Assembly (NCBI GenBank): GCA_937899725.1
Contig: CALCCA010000114.1
Location: 33,442-97,441, forward strand
DNA from: an uncultured Halomicronema sp.
GTDB taxonomy: Bacteria > Cyanobacteriota > Cyanobacteriia > Phormidesmidales > Phormidesmidaceae
Reading direction: 5' to 3'
Length of the DNA stretch: 64,000 nt
The notes under the pieces are model-generated. The model was given only the letters and a program-made list of their open reading frames with translations. It was not told where the DNA came from and ran no database searches. The position numbers and the translations under genes are program-made. This document shows positions 9,624-17,984 of this stretch, piece after piece. How positions within the stretch are numbered: position 1 is the stretch's first letter; each line of letters starts with the position of its first letter.

Positions 9624-10439
9624 ATGAAACGACGACAAATCACGCTGTGGCTCTCGCTGGCAGTGCTTACCGGGGGCGGTGCGATCGCCTGTGGCCTGCC
9701 CACGGCTTCTACCCTGCCGACTGCCGATGTCGCCGGTACCGATGAGCCGGTAGCACTGACCGTTTCTGCCGCTGCCAGCGTGCAAGATGCCCTCAAAGAC
9801 GCTCAAGTGGCCTATCAAGACGTCGCCCCTCACGTCACGATCACCTATAACTTTGGCTCGTCTGGTTCGCTGGCCCAGCAGATTATCCAGGGTGCGCCGA
9901 CCGATGTGTTTCTTTCTGCCTCAACTCAGTGGATGGATGAGGTGGCAGCTCAAGACCAGATTTGGTCTGGCAGTCGGCAAGATCTGCTGCAAAACGATAT
10001 TGTGCTCGTGGTGCCGCCGGGCGAGACCGCCATTAAGGGGTTGGCCGATTTGACGCCCACTGCTGTGGATCGAGTGGCGATCGGCGAGCCCAACAGTGTG
10101 CCCGCTGGACGCTATGCCAAAGAAACCTTGACTGCCCTAAATCTGTTTGACCCGCTGCAGTCGCAGTTGGTGTTTACGAAAGATGTGCGACAGGTGCTGG
10201 CCTATGTCGAAACCGGCAATGTGGATGCCGGGCTGGTTTATGCCACCGATGCCCAACTGTCTGACCAAGCTCAGGTCGTGGCGACCGCGGCGGCGGACAC
10301 CCATGCCCCGATCATTTATCCGATCGCCGTGGTGCAGGATACGGATGAAGCCGGGGCAGCTCAGGCGTTTATCGACTTTCTCGCCAGTGAGACTGGGGTG
10401 GCGATCTTTCAAGGATATGGTTTTGCCATGGCGGAATAA
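9624..10439 (+). CDS. modA: Molybdate ABC transporter substrate-binding lipoprotein
   Basis: Captures molybdate (or tungstate) outside the plasma membrane. The N-terminal signal peptide ends in a lipobox, GGAIAC (cysteine 23), so it is likely lipid-anchored. The mature part shows ModA signatures: LTVSAAASVQDALKDA, YNFGSSGSLAQQIIQGAP with TDVFLSAS, and EPNSVPAGRYAKETL, with DAGLVYATDA near the end. 271 residues. The fused permease/ATPase gene follows 116 bases downstream on the same strand, completing the transporter. Confidence 0.95.
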   Translation: MKRRQITLWLSLAVLTGGGAIACGLPTASTLPTADVAGTDEPVALTVSAAASVQDALKDAQVAYQDVAPHVTITYNFGSSGSLAQQIIQGAPTDVFLSASTQWMDEVAAQDQIWSGSRQDLLQNDIVLVVPPGETAIKGLADLTPTAVDRVAIGEPNSVPAGRYAKETLTALNLFDPLQSQLVFTKDVRQVLAYVETGNVDAGLVYATDAQLSDQAQVVATAAADTHAPIIYPIAVVQDTDEAGAAQAFIDFLASETGVAIFQGYGFAMAE

Positions 10440-10555
10440 GTGCTGGCACTCCCGGCGTCCTGAAGTCGGATCGAACGCCTGTCGCCAACTTCCTACAAGC
10501 CGCACATGATGTTTGGGCACCTCCCTCATCTAACTGCTCTATTGCTCTTGTGCCC

Positions 10556-12541
10556 ATGCTCGCTGACCTGTCTCCGCTTTGGATCTCGCTCAAAACGGCC
10601 CTGACCGCGACTCTGCTGGCAGCGCTGTTGGGTATTGCCGCAGCGCGGTGGATGATCAGCGATCGTCGCCGTGCCCAAAGGTGGATTGACGGCCTCTTCA
10701 CGCTGCCACTGGTGCTGCCACCCACCGTCGTCGGATTTTTGCTGCTGCTGCTGTTGGGCAACAATAGCCCGATCGGATGGTTGCTCGACGCCATGGGGAT
10801 CACCGTGCTCTTTACCTGGGCTGCGACCGTGATCGCCGCCACGGTCGTCGCCTTTCCGCTGATGTATAAGACGGTGCTGAGCGCCTTTCAGCAGATTGAC
10901 CGTACGCTAATCAGCTCGGCGCGCACCCTCGGCGCGTCAGAATGGCGTATCTTTTGGCAACTCTTGCTGCCTTTGGCTTGGCCAGGGGTGCTGGCGGGGA
11001 CAGTCCTGGCGTTTGCTCGTGCCCTGGGCGAGTTTGGGGCCACCCTGATGGTGGGGGGCAGCATTCCGGGCGTAACGCAGACCATGCCCATCGCCATTTT
11101 TTTTGCGGCAGAAGCCAGACGCATGGGGGTAGCACTGGCTTGGGTGCTGCTGATGGTGACGATTTCGCTGGTGGTTATTGCCGGACTCAATCGTGGCGAT
11201 CGCCAATCTCACCTCACGACAGCGCGACCCAGTCCCCTGCTGCGACGACTGTTTGACCAGGTGTATTTTGGCACCACTCTTGACCGTTATTGGGCGCGAT
11301 CACCAGAATTACCCCTGCCGCCCCTCGCGGCTCCCACTGTAGATTTTGTGGCCCCGGTCTCGACCGCTCAATCTACATCTGCCGTGCCGCCCCGCGCGCG
11401 CGGCGCGCCGACGAGCCCGACCGCTTTATCGACGGGCGCTCCCCCATTGGCGACACCGGCCCCCGCCCCCAGTGTTGAACTGCAGGTCAACCTGGAGAAA
11501 ACGATCCCCGGTTTTCATCTGCAGGTGCAGTTTGACACTGGAGAGCAGCCCCTTGGCCTACTCGGAGCATCGGGCTCGGGCAAAAGTATGACCCTGCGCT
11601 GCATTGCCGGGCTAGAAACCCCCTCTGCCGGGCATATCATTCTGAATGGGCGAGTGCTCTTTGATGCCGACAAGCGGATCGATGTGCCCAGCCGCGATCG
11701 CAAAGTGGGGCTGGTGTTTCAAAACTATGCGCTGTTTCCTCACCTCACCGTGGCGCAAAACATTGCCTTTGGCATGCAGGCGCTCCCCAAACCTCAGCGC
11801 CCCGCCGCCGTCGCGAACTATCTCACCATGATGGAGCTGACGGGGCTGGGCGATCGCTATCCTCATCAGCTGTCGGGTGGGCAGCAGCAGCGGGTAGCCC
11901 TGGCGCGGGCGCTGGCCATTCAACCCGATATTTTGCTGTTAGATGAACCACTTTCGGCGTTGGATACCTATTTGCGTAGCCAAATTGAGCGGCTGCTAGT
12001 TGAGGTGCTCTCAACCTATCCTGGCGTGGCGCTGTTCATCACCCACAAGCTCGAAGAAGCCTACCGGGTCTGCACCGATCTGCTGGTGTTAGACCAGGGG
12101 CGCGCGATCGCCCACGGCCCCAAAGCCACCATTTTTGCCAGTCCCCCGACTTATCAAGTCGCCAAGGTGACGGAATGCAAAAACTTTGCCCACGCCCGCG
12201 TCCTCCAGGAGGATCGCATTGAAGTTTTAGAGTGGGGCTGTGCGCTCCGGGTAATTCACCCCATCCCCGTTGACCTCAACTATGTCGGCCTGCGCGCCCA
12301 TCACATCCAGTTTGTGAGATTGGGCGATCTCCCCAATACATTTCCCGGCTGGCTGGCCATGGTGAGTGAAACTCAGCACCGAGTCAGCCTCTATCTCAAG
12401 CTCCACAGTCCCCCCACCTCAACTCAGGACTATCACCTGCAGGCCGAGGTCTATCGCGATCGCTGGGATCTCCTGAAGGGCCGTCCTCAACCCTGGCACA
12501 TTCACCTCGACCCCACCCAACTTATCCTGCTAACTGATTGA
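10556..12541 (+). CDS. modBC: Fused molybdate ABC permease-ATPase (ModB-ModC)
   Basis: A single 661-residue chain combines both inner parts of the molybdate importer. Residues about 1-220 are a five-to-six-TM permease with the EAA-type loop RTLGASEWRIFWQLLLPLAW and ALGEFGATLMVGG. A Pro/Ala/Thr-rich linker (about 225-300) leads to the ATPase: Walker A GASGSGKSMTL, Q-loop FQNYALFPHLT, signature LSGGQQQRVALARAL and Walker B ILLLDEPLSALD. A C-terminal extension follows where ModC usually has its molybdate-binding domain. The fusion is known in cyanobacteria. ATG 10556 is preferred to GTG 10550. Confidence 0.94.
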   Translation: MLADLSPLWISLKTALTATLLAALLGIAAARWMISDRRRAQRWIDGLFTLPLVLPPTVVGFLLLLLLGNNSPIGWLLDAMGITVLFTWAATVIAATVVAFPLMYKTVLSAFQQIDRTLISSARTLGASEWRIFWQLLLPLAWPGVLAGTVLAFARALGEFGATLMVGGSIPGVTQTMPIAIFFAAEARRMGVALAWVLLMVTISLVVIAGLNRGDRQSHLTTARPSPLLRRLFDQVYFGTTLDRYWARSPELPLPPLAAPTVDFVAPVSTAQSTSAVPPRARGAPTSPTALSTGAPPLATPAPAPSVELQVNLEKTIPGFHLQVQFDTGEQPLGLLGASGSGKSMTLRCIAGLETPSAGHIILNGRVLFDADKRIDVPSRDRKVGLVFQNYALFPHLTVAQNIAFGMQALPKPQRPAAVANYLTMMELTGLGDRYPHQLSGGQQQRVALARALAIQPDILLLDEPLSALDTYLRSQIERLLVEVLSTYPGVALFITHKLEEAYRVCTDLLVLDQGRAIAHGPKATIFASPPTYQVAKVTECKNFAHARVLQEDRIEVLEWGCALRVIHPIPVDLNYVGLRAHHIQFVRLGDLPNTFPGWLAMVSETQHRVSLYLKLHSPPTSTQDYHLQAEVYRDRWDLLKGRPQPWHIHLDPTQLILLTD

Positions 12542-13094
12542 GTCGTATCTTGCTCTTGGCGGCAGCGACCAGTGGGGGCTGGTGGAGGGTGGAGAGGAGA
12601 GGGTAGATATGTCGGTAGCGCAGCGATGCCCTGAATTCAGGTTGTCTTCAGGGTCAAGGCTCATTCTGCTGGCGCGATACTCCCAACGGTGAAAATACCT
12701 TTGCCCGTTGTCGTGGGAACTGTGGGGCATAGCCTTGTTCAGGAGGTTTGAGCGATAGTTGGGGAACTGCCCCTCTACAAAACCTTATTTCAGAGTAATG
12801 CTCCCGATTGATCGCACGCGTGCGATCAATCGGCTCCCTCGCCCCCTTTGCTCCCCTTGCCCCTCAGCACTCCAAGCTCTCACCTTCCACTCCCTACCCC
12901 TCACCTCCCATTTAGTAAGAAACCTAAACACAGTCTTATTTTTGGAACATAGACCGCCCGTTGGGAAAAGATTTTGGCTAGACTAATTTCAACTTGCTCG
13001 ATGGCCTGCTCACCACCCACGCTGCTGAGTTGATGCCCTGCAGCTTTGAGTCATCTACCCGATCTGCCTGCGCCCACCTTCGTTGACTTAACCT
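12542..13094. other. Intergenic region with one perfect palindrome
   Basis: About 550 bases between modBC and the CtpA-type gene. No credible coding frame is seen. Its one striking element is the 30-bp palindrome at 12804-12833, followed by a pyrimidine-rich tract (about 12834-12910) with CCCCTTGC-like runs. Confidence 0.5.
12804..12833. repeat. Perfect 30-bp palindrome
   Basis: The left arm CCGATTGATCGCACG is exactly complementary to the right arm CGTGCGATCAATCGG with no spacer. It could be a dimeric-regulator operator or a cruciform-type repeat. It contains no HIP1 octamer, and it is not followed by a T-run. Confidence 0.8.
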
Positions 13095-14435
13095 ATGACC
13101 TCTTCTGCCAACCGCCGCTGCCCCTCGCTGATGGATCTTGCTCAGGGGGTGATTGCGACCTCTCTGCTGACAGCATTTGCGATTGCGAGTCCCGTTCGGG
13201 TGCCGACGGCTGAGGCGATCGAGGTTTTAGAAGATAATCCCAAGGCTGTGCTCGATGAAGCGTGGCAGCTGGTACATCGAGAGTATGTTGATTCCACCTT
13301 TAATCAAACTGACTGGCTCGCAGTGCGGCAGCGCCTGCTGAGTCAGGAATACAGTTCGACAGAAGCGGCCTATACCGCCTTGCGAGAGGAGCTGCGTCGC
13401 CTCAACGATCCCTACACGCGATTTTTAGACCCGCAAGAATATTCCGACCTCTCTGACCAAACTGCTGGAGAAGTCTCTGGGGTGGGGCTGCAGCTGCGCC
13501 GCGATGACCAGTCTCAAGGCATTTTTGTGACGACGGTGTTGGCTGACTCACCAGCAGAAGCTAGTGGTCTGCGAGCGGGCGATCGCATTTTGTTGGTCGA
13601 TGGCCAATCGACTGAGCGCTTGAGCACGACAGGCGTTGCCCGACTGCTGCGGGGGGCCGATGGCTCACAGGTTACCCTCACCTATTCGCGGCAGAGCGGC
13701 CAGCCTAGCTCGGTGATTTTGACCCGCGCCCGCCTCGAACTGCCGACCGTGGCCCATCAGCTTAAAGAGGTGAACGGCTATCGCATCGGCTACATTCGCC
13801 TGGATGAGTTTAACGGCCACGCAACAGAGCAAATGGTGGAGGCCATTACGACCCTCAAGGAACAGAATGCTGAAGCGTTTGTCTTAGACCTGCGCAGCAA
13901 CCCCGGCGGGTTGCTATCAGCCAGTATTGAGATCAGCCGACTGTGGCTGCAGCGGGGGCCGATTGTGCTAACGCTCGATCGCGATGGCGACCCGGCAGAA
14001 ATCAGCGCCAACCGCTCCGCTCTGACAGATTTGCCGATGGCGGTGTTGGTTAACAGCCGTTCTGCCAGCTCTAGTGAAATTTTGACCGGAGCCCTGCAGG
14101 ATAACAATCGGGCGACGGTGGTGGGCACAACCACCTATGGCAAAGCTTTAGTGCAGTCGCTCTATGGTCTTTCCGATGGGTCGGGGTTGGCCGTGACGAT
14201 CGCCCACTATTACACCCCCAACGGCACTGACATTAGCGAACGCGGCATCACCCCAGATATTGAGGTTGACTTGAGCAACGTTGAACTGCAGGCGCTATTT
14301 AATGACCCGGCCCGGTTAGCCTCTGCTCAAGACGTGCAGTTTGTGCAGGCAGTTTCGGCGTTGGAGTCGACCATTCAAAGCTATCGAGCGACGCCGTCTG
14401 TACCCAGTCAGCTAGGCCTCTTCCCCAACGAATAA
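13095..14435 (+). CDS. Carboxyl-terminal processing protease, S41 family
   Basis: Serine endopeptidase with a PDZ domain, of the CtpA/CtpB type that trims protein C-termini such as pre-D1 of photosystem II. An N-terminal hydrophobic segment (VIATSLLTAFAIASPVRVPT) is likely a signal peptide. The PDZ domain runs about residues 130-215 (GVGLQLRRDDQSQGIFVTTV, LRAGDRILLVDG). The catalytic region has LRSNPGGLLSASIEI, the serine in SRSASSSE (residues about 321-328) and lysine K350 in TYGKALVQ. 446 residues. Cyanobacteria usually carry several paralogs, so which Ctp this is cannot be fixed. Confidence 0.92.
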   Translation: MTSSANRRCPSLMDLAQGVIATSLLTAFAIASPVRVPTAEAIEVLEDNPKAVLDEAWQLVHREYVDSTFNQTDWLAVRQRLLSQEYSSTEAAYTALREELRRLNDPYTRFLDPQEYSDLSDQTAGEVSGVGLQLRRDDQSQGIFVTTVLADSPAEASGLRAGDRILLVDGQSTERLSTTGVARLLRGADGSQVTLTYSRQSGQPSSVILTRARLELPTVAHQLKEVNGYRIGYIRLDEFNGHATEQMVEAITTLKEQNAEAFVLDLRSNPGGLLSASIEISRLWLQRGPIVLTLDRDGDPAEISANRSALTDLPMAVLVNSRSASSSEILTGALQDNNRATVVGTTTYGKALVQSLYGLSDGSGLAVTIAHYYTPNGTDISERGITPDIEVDLSNVELQALFNDPARLASAQDVQFVQAVSALESTIQSYRATPSVPSQLGLFPNE

Positions 14436-14796
14436 GGTTAAGCCCTGGGTATGCCGAACGGTGGTATGTCTGTTCAAAGTACTGTACCGGCATACTTAGT
14501 CTGAGTGTCGGCTCAAGCTGATGCAGGATCGTGATGAGAGAAACATCTACAAACCCTGTTTTTAGGGAACTCGTCTTTTTGAGATGGTGCCTATGATGAA
14601 ATAGGGTGAAATTCCGAACCTAGTAAACATACGATTTTTAGTCGAAAGGCTAAATTTCTAGCCGAGTAACTTCTCTGATTTGACCGGGAAAATGAAATGG
14701 TTAGGGTGGTGCTCTGGTAAACGTACAGAACTTCCCTTTACGAGCTTTTGCATCACAAGTGACGTACAACAACCTGGTCGCCCGGAGTCATGCAGC

Positions 14797-14842
14797 AGAT
14801 ATAGGGGATAAGGTCTGGAAACAGATGTTATTCCCTATATCT
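14797..14842. repeat. Inverted repeat upstream of the TIR cassette (first of two)
   Basis: The 15-base arm beginning AGATATAGGG at 14797 is complementary, with one mismatch, to the arm ending CCCTATATCT at 14842. The loop is 16 bases. Confidence 0.75.
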
Positions 14843-14882
14843 AGCAAATTAGATCCAAAGATAAGGATGTAATTTGCTAGAT
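14839..14882. repeat. Inverted repeat upstream of the TIR cassette (second of two)
   Basis: ATCTAGCAAATT (14839-14850) is exactly complementary to AATTTGCTAGAT (14871-14882). It shares four bases with the first inverted repeat, so the two structures are mutually exclusive at their junction. It ends 46 bases before the ATG of the membrane-protein gene. Confidence 0.78.
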
Positions 14883-14928
14883 GTGATGCTGTGTGTATAG
14901 TTATATTCCAAAAACAAATGGACTCCTT

Positions 14929-15339
14929 ATGGTGAATAAACAGCAATTTACATCAGAGATTATTGCGCCAAAAACGCATAAGGTGGTTGTGTATTTTGTC
15001 AATGAAACTGAATTGGCTGCACTTGAACGTGGAAGCATTTCATCTCTATATCTTACGTTTGGACTGGCGTTGCTATCTATATTCTCCTCTTTTGCAATTG
15101 TTCTTTTTTCTACGCCCATCAGTTCTGATCGCGTCTTTGATGTATTTGTAATCGTTGCATCAGTTTCGTTGATTTCGAGCATCGTGCTACTTACAATATG
15201 GCGAAGAACTGATGATGAAATTACTAGCATTATACATACAATAAAGAAACGATTTCCAGAAGGCGAGCAACTGGAATCTACTGTTAGATATGATATAGAT
15301 TTTGATGAGAAGAGTATTATTTCTGACCCTGAAGAGTAG
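14929..15339 (+). CDS. Two-TM membrane protein of the TIR cassette
   Basis: 136 residues from ATG 14929 (MVNKQQFTSEII); a GTG at 14893 would add 12. A short soluble N-terminus is followed by two hydrophobic helices, SSLYLTFGLALLSIFSSFAIVLF and VFDVFVIVASVSLISSIVLL, then a charged cytosolic tail (WRRTDDEITSIIHTIKKR). No family is recognised. It ends six bases before the TIR gene, so the two are almost certainly co-transcribed. Both are AT-rich unlike the flanking backbone, pointing to acquisition. A membrane partner or membrane-acting effector of the TIR protein is an inference. Confidence 0.72.
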   Translation: MVNKQQFTSEIIAPKTHKVVVYFVNETELAALERGSISSLYLTFGLALLSIFSSFAIVLFSTPISSDRVFDVFVIVASVSLISSIVLLTIWRRTDDEITSIIHTIKKRFPEGEQLESTVRYDIDFDEKSIISDPEE

Positions 15340-15345
15340 CCACAG

Positions 15346-16125
15346 ATGAAATTTATACATACAGACTTAGGAAATATAAAGGGCGGCGAGATTGTTGAAA
15401 TAACGCTTTCTGGGAATGCTGCAAATGTCCGTCTAATGGATAACTCTAACTTCCAAAGTTATAAAAGCGGACGAAAGCATCGATTCTATGGGGGCCATGC
15501 TAAGAAATCGCCTGTTCTTCTAAAGGTTCCACGTGCTGGTCATTGGCATGTGGCGATTGATACGGGAGGCTATTCCGGTAGAGTTAATGCTTCTGTCAGA
15601 GTACTACCTGGTGCATTACCAGCTTTTAGAGAAGCACCTTTATCTTCAGTGCCAAGCTTATATCAAGATCATCTTGAATTTGGCGAATCAAGGTTTGATG
15701 CAATCGAGAAAGAATATGATGTCTTTATTTCTCACGCTTCTGATGACAAAGATGAGGTGGTTCGTCCATTAGCTGAAGCGCTTAAAAATGAAAACATATC
15801 TGTATGGTATGACGAGTTTGAGCTTAGAATTGGCGACAGCCTTAGACGAAAAATTGACAAAGGAATCGCTACAAGCAAGGTTGGTTTAATTGTTCTGTCG
15901 GAAAAATTTTTTAAAAAAGGGTGGACAAATTATGAACTCGACGGATTAGTTACTAGACATAATACTGAAGAACAAATATTACTCCCAATCTGGCACAATG
16001 TAACTAGGAAACAGGTAATTGACTTCAGTCCTTCCCTTGCTGATAAGGTTGCTCGTAGTACAGCCATAAACACTGTTGAAGAAATTGCATCGGAGATTGC
16101 TGAATTGATACACGGCAAAGAATAG
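15346..16125 (+). CDS. DUF1883-TIR domain protein
   Basis: 259 residues in two domains. Residues 1-90 match DUF1883 (MKFIHTDLGNIKGGEIVEIT, HRFYGGHAKKSPVLLKVP, AGHWHVAIDTGGYSGRVNAS). After a linker, residues about 122-255 form a TIR domain: YDVFISHASDDKDEVVRPLA, ISVWYDEFELRIGDSLRRKI, GLIVLSEKFFKKGWTNYEL and ILLPIWHNVT. The glutamate E197 of WTNYEL aligns with the catalytic glutamate of NAD-consuming TIR enzymes, so enzymatic activity is plausible. Bacterial TIR proteins often act in anti-phage defence by depleting NAD or making cyclic ADP-ribose signals; that role here is inferred from domain and context only. Confidence 0.88.
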   Translation: MKFIHTDLGNIKGGEIVEITLSGNAANVRLMDNSNFQSYKSGRKHRFYGGHAKKSPVLLKVPRAGHWHVAIDTGGYSGRVNASVRVLPGALPAFREAPLSSVPSLYQDHLEFGESRFDAIEKEYDVFISHASDDKDEVVRPLAEALKNENISVWYDEFELRIGDSLRRKIDKGIATSKVGLIVLSEKFFKKGWTNYELDGLVTRHNTEEQILLPIWHNVTRKQVIDFSPSLADKVARSTAINTVEEIASEIAELIHGKE

Positions 16126-16273
16126 TTTTTTTAATGGAATTACTTCTTTTTTTCTTGTGGACTAGCAAGTAGCTGTAGGATACGTTCTCAACTGCGATTC
16201 CTAATTGCTCCGCCGATAAATTTTCGAGAACGCACCAGATCAAGAAATTAAGCAAGTGCGATCCATACACGTA

Positions 16274-16304
16274 CATCATAACCAAGCATTGTTTGGTTAT
16301 GATG
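16274..16304. repeat. Inverted repeat before the VOC gene (operator candidate)
   Basis: CATCATAACCAA (16274-16285) and TTGGTTATGATG (16293-16304) are exact complements with a seven-base spacer. It ends 57 bases before the VOC-gene ATG and about 150 bases after the TIR gene. No T-run follows, so an operator is more likely than a terminator. Confidence 0.7.
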
Positions 16305-16361
16305 CAGAGGTCATCTTCGGTGGGTGATAGGCAACGTCAACTTCTAAAACCAGGAATAGAA

Positions 16362-16856
16362 ATGAGTACATACCCAAGAACTTTCTCGCACATTGGGATT
16401 TCTGTTCCTGATGTAGAGAAAGCTGTTGAGTTTTATCGTGCAGTGATGGGTTGGTATTTGATCATGAAGCCAACCGTGATTACTGAAGAATCAGAAACAC
16501 CCATCGGTCAAATGTGTATTGATGTCTTTGGGGCTGGCTGGGGCTCTTTCAAAATTGCGCACATGTCCACCGGCGACAGAATTGGCGTGGAAATGTTTGA
16601 GTTTAAAAACAACGAGAAGCCAACGGATTTCGAGTACTGGAAAACGAGCACATTTCATTTTTGCGTACAGGATCCAGATATAGAGGGTCTGGTAGAAAAA
16701 ATATTGTCCCATGGCGGCAAGCAAAGAATGCCAATCCGTGAGTACTATCCGGGTGAAAAGCCCTATCGGATGGTTTATGTAGAAGATCCATTCGGTCTAA
16801 TCTTCGAGGTCTATTCTCATAGCTATGAGCTGACTTATTCGCAGGGTGCATATTGA
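16362..16856 (+). CDS. VOC family protein (glyoxalase/dioxygenase-like)
   Basis: 164-residue protein of the vicinal-oxygen-chelate superfamily. It opens with FSHIGISVPDVEKAVEFYRA, the typical first beta-alpha unit, and has TFHFCVQDPDIEGLVEKIL and YVEDPFGLIFEVYSH, the second half with its terminal metal-ligand glutamate. The ATG at 16362 is chosen because the fold begins there and a purine-rich site (AGGAATAG) precedes it; earlier in-frame ATGs fall inside the inverted repeat region. Substrate unknown; members include glyoxalase I, dioxygenases and drug-resistance proteins. Confidence 0.85.
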   Translation: MSTYPRTFSHIGISVPDVEKAVEFYRAVMGWYLIMKPTVITEESETPIGQMCIDVFGAGWGSFKIAHMSTGDRIGVEMFEFKNNEKPTDFEYWKTSTFHFCVQDPDIEGLVEKILSHGGKQRMPIREYYPGEKPYRMVYVEDPFGLIFEVYSHSYELTYSQGAY

Positions 16857-17280
16857 ATGCTGCCAGGGCACTGCTGGCAGTGATGAGCGATCTCCAAAAT
16901 TTCCCCCACGATCTAGTGACTCACCGCGCGAAAGATTGTGCGAGCCAACTAGAGCTTGGTCTACGGATATCGAGATCGCTCGCTTTCCTCAAAGATAAAG
17001 CTGGTTGGTATCAGTCCTGAAGCTTTAGGTTCATGAGTCGTTAGACAACGATCATCAACTTGAAACAAAGCTTCGAGAAAAATACTCGTCCATCAACCCG
17101 AACTATTTTTCAAATAGTGATCAGTTGATACTTCTAGCCCTTGAGTACAAGCTTAACAGCACCCACAACTCAACAATTGACATCTCCTATAATCCGCATG
17201 TCTCTGCCAGATTTGATTAGGTAAAAAATGGGCCTAAAAGTATTGGTAGAAACTTTGGGCTGCGATTCTGAGGTGAAAGT
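16857..17280. other. Intergenic region with a short hairpin
   Basis: A perfect 7-bp stem (CTGCCAG at 16860 with CTGGCAG ending 16880) follows the VOC stop but has no T-run. The remainder to the cupin gene shows no coding frame or repeat that I can support. Confidence 0.4.
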
Positions 17281-17895
17281 GTGACACAGCGACAAGACTG
17301 GGGGGTTGCCGATGATGGCCAGGTGCAAGCCTGTACCGCTCCTCGAGAATGGAATTTACTGGAAACGCCTTACCACTTTCATCGTTTTCTCACACAGGTA
17401 GAAGACGTTCTTAAAGAATCACCCAACGAGCATGACTGTCTGCCGGCTATTCGACATCTCGTCCGTAAGTTAGCCCTCAACTCCTATTGGTTGCAGACGC
17501 AACACCCTGAACTCAGCACTTTAAATGATGTGGCGATCCAGACGCTCTACGACGAAATTGGTTATCCCCTCACGGTTCAAACCAACACTTACCCGCCTGG
17601 AGCGGTCTCTCCGGTGCATAATCACGGCACTTGGGGTGTGGTGACCCTGCTGCAGGGGCAAGAGAAAAATACATTTTGGCAGCGCACGCCAACTCCAGAG
17701 TCCAGAGATAAAGTGACTCCAGCAGGAGAAAAAATCTTTTGCCCTGGAGATGTCATCAGCTTTTCTCCTGGGGCAATTCATTGTGTAGAGGCCGTTGGCG
17801 ATACGCCGATGGTCACCTTTAACCTCTATGGGGAAACTCATAGCAAGGCCCGGTTTGAGTTCGATCCTGAGACCCATCAAGCCAAAAACTTTTAA
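17281..17895 (+). CDS. Cupin-fold metal-dependent enzyme (cysteine dioxygenase-like)
   Basis: 204-residue single-domain cupin starting at GTG 17281. The metal site is visible as PGAVSPVHNHGTWGVVTLLQ (H-x-H then the usual spacing) and FSPGAIHCVEAVGDTPMVTF with the third histidine. The alpha-helical N-terminus plus this cupin core resembles the predicted double-stranded beta-helix enzymes related to cysteine dioxygenase. It probably oxidises a small thiol or similar acid, but the substrate is unknown. selO lies about 90 bases downstream on the same strand, which would fit a redox-linked transcript. Confidence 0.78.
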   Translation: MTQRQDWGVADDGQVQACTAPREWNLLETPYHFHRFLTQVEDVLKESPNEHDCLPAIRHLVRKLALNSYWLQTQHPELSTLNDVAIQTLYDEIGYPLTVQTNTYPPGAVSPVHNHGTWGVVTLLQGQEKNTFWQRTPTPESRDKVTPAGEKIFCPGDVISFSPGAIHCVEAVGDTPMVTFNLYGETHSKARFEFDPETHQAKNF

Positions 17896-17984
17896 GGGCC
17901 GCGCCCTGTTGTCGCGATCGCCGCCAAACGGGTTGTCCTCAGCGATCGGGCAGACACAAGCGTTTATCTGCCGACCCCGTGACC

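Larger units (their letters stand above)
14436..14928. other. AT-rich leader of the TIR cassette
   Basis: The composition shifts here from GC-rich backbone to AT-rich sequence that continues to about 16,860. No gene is seen. Two stacked inverted repeats lie at its end (14797-14842 and 14839-14882), just before the first cassette gene. Confidence 0.5.
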
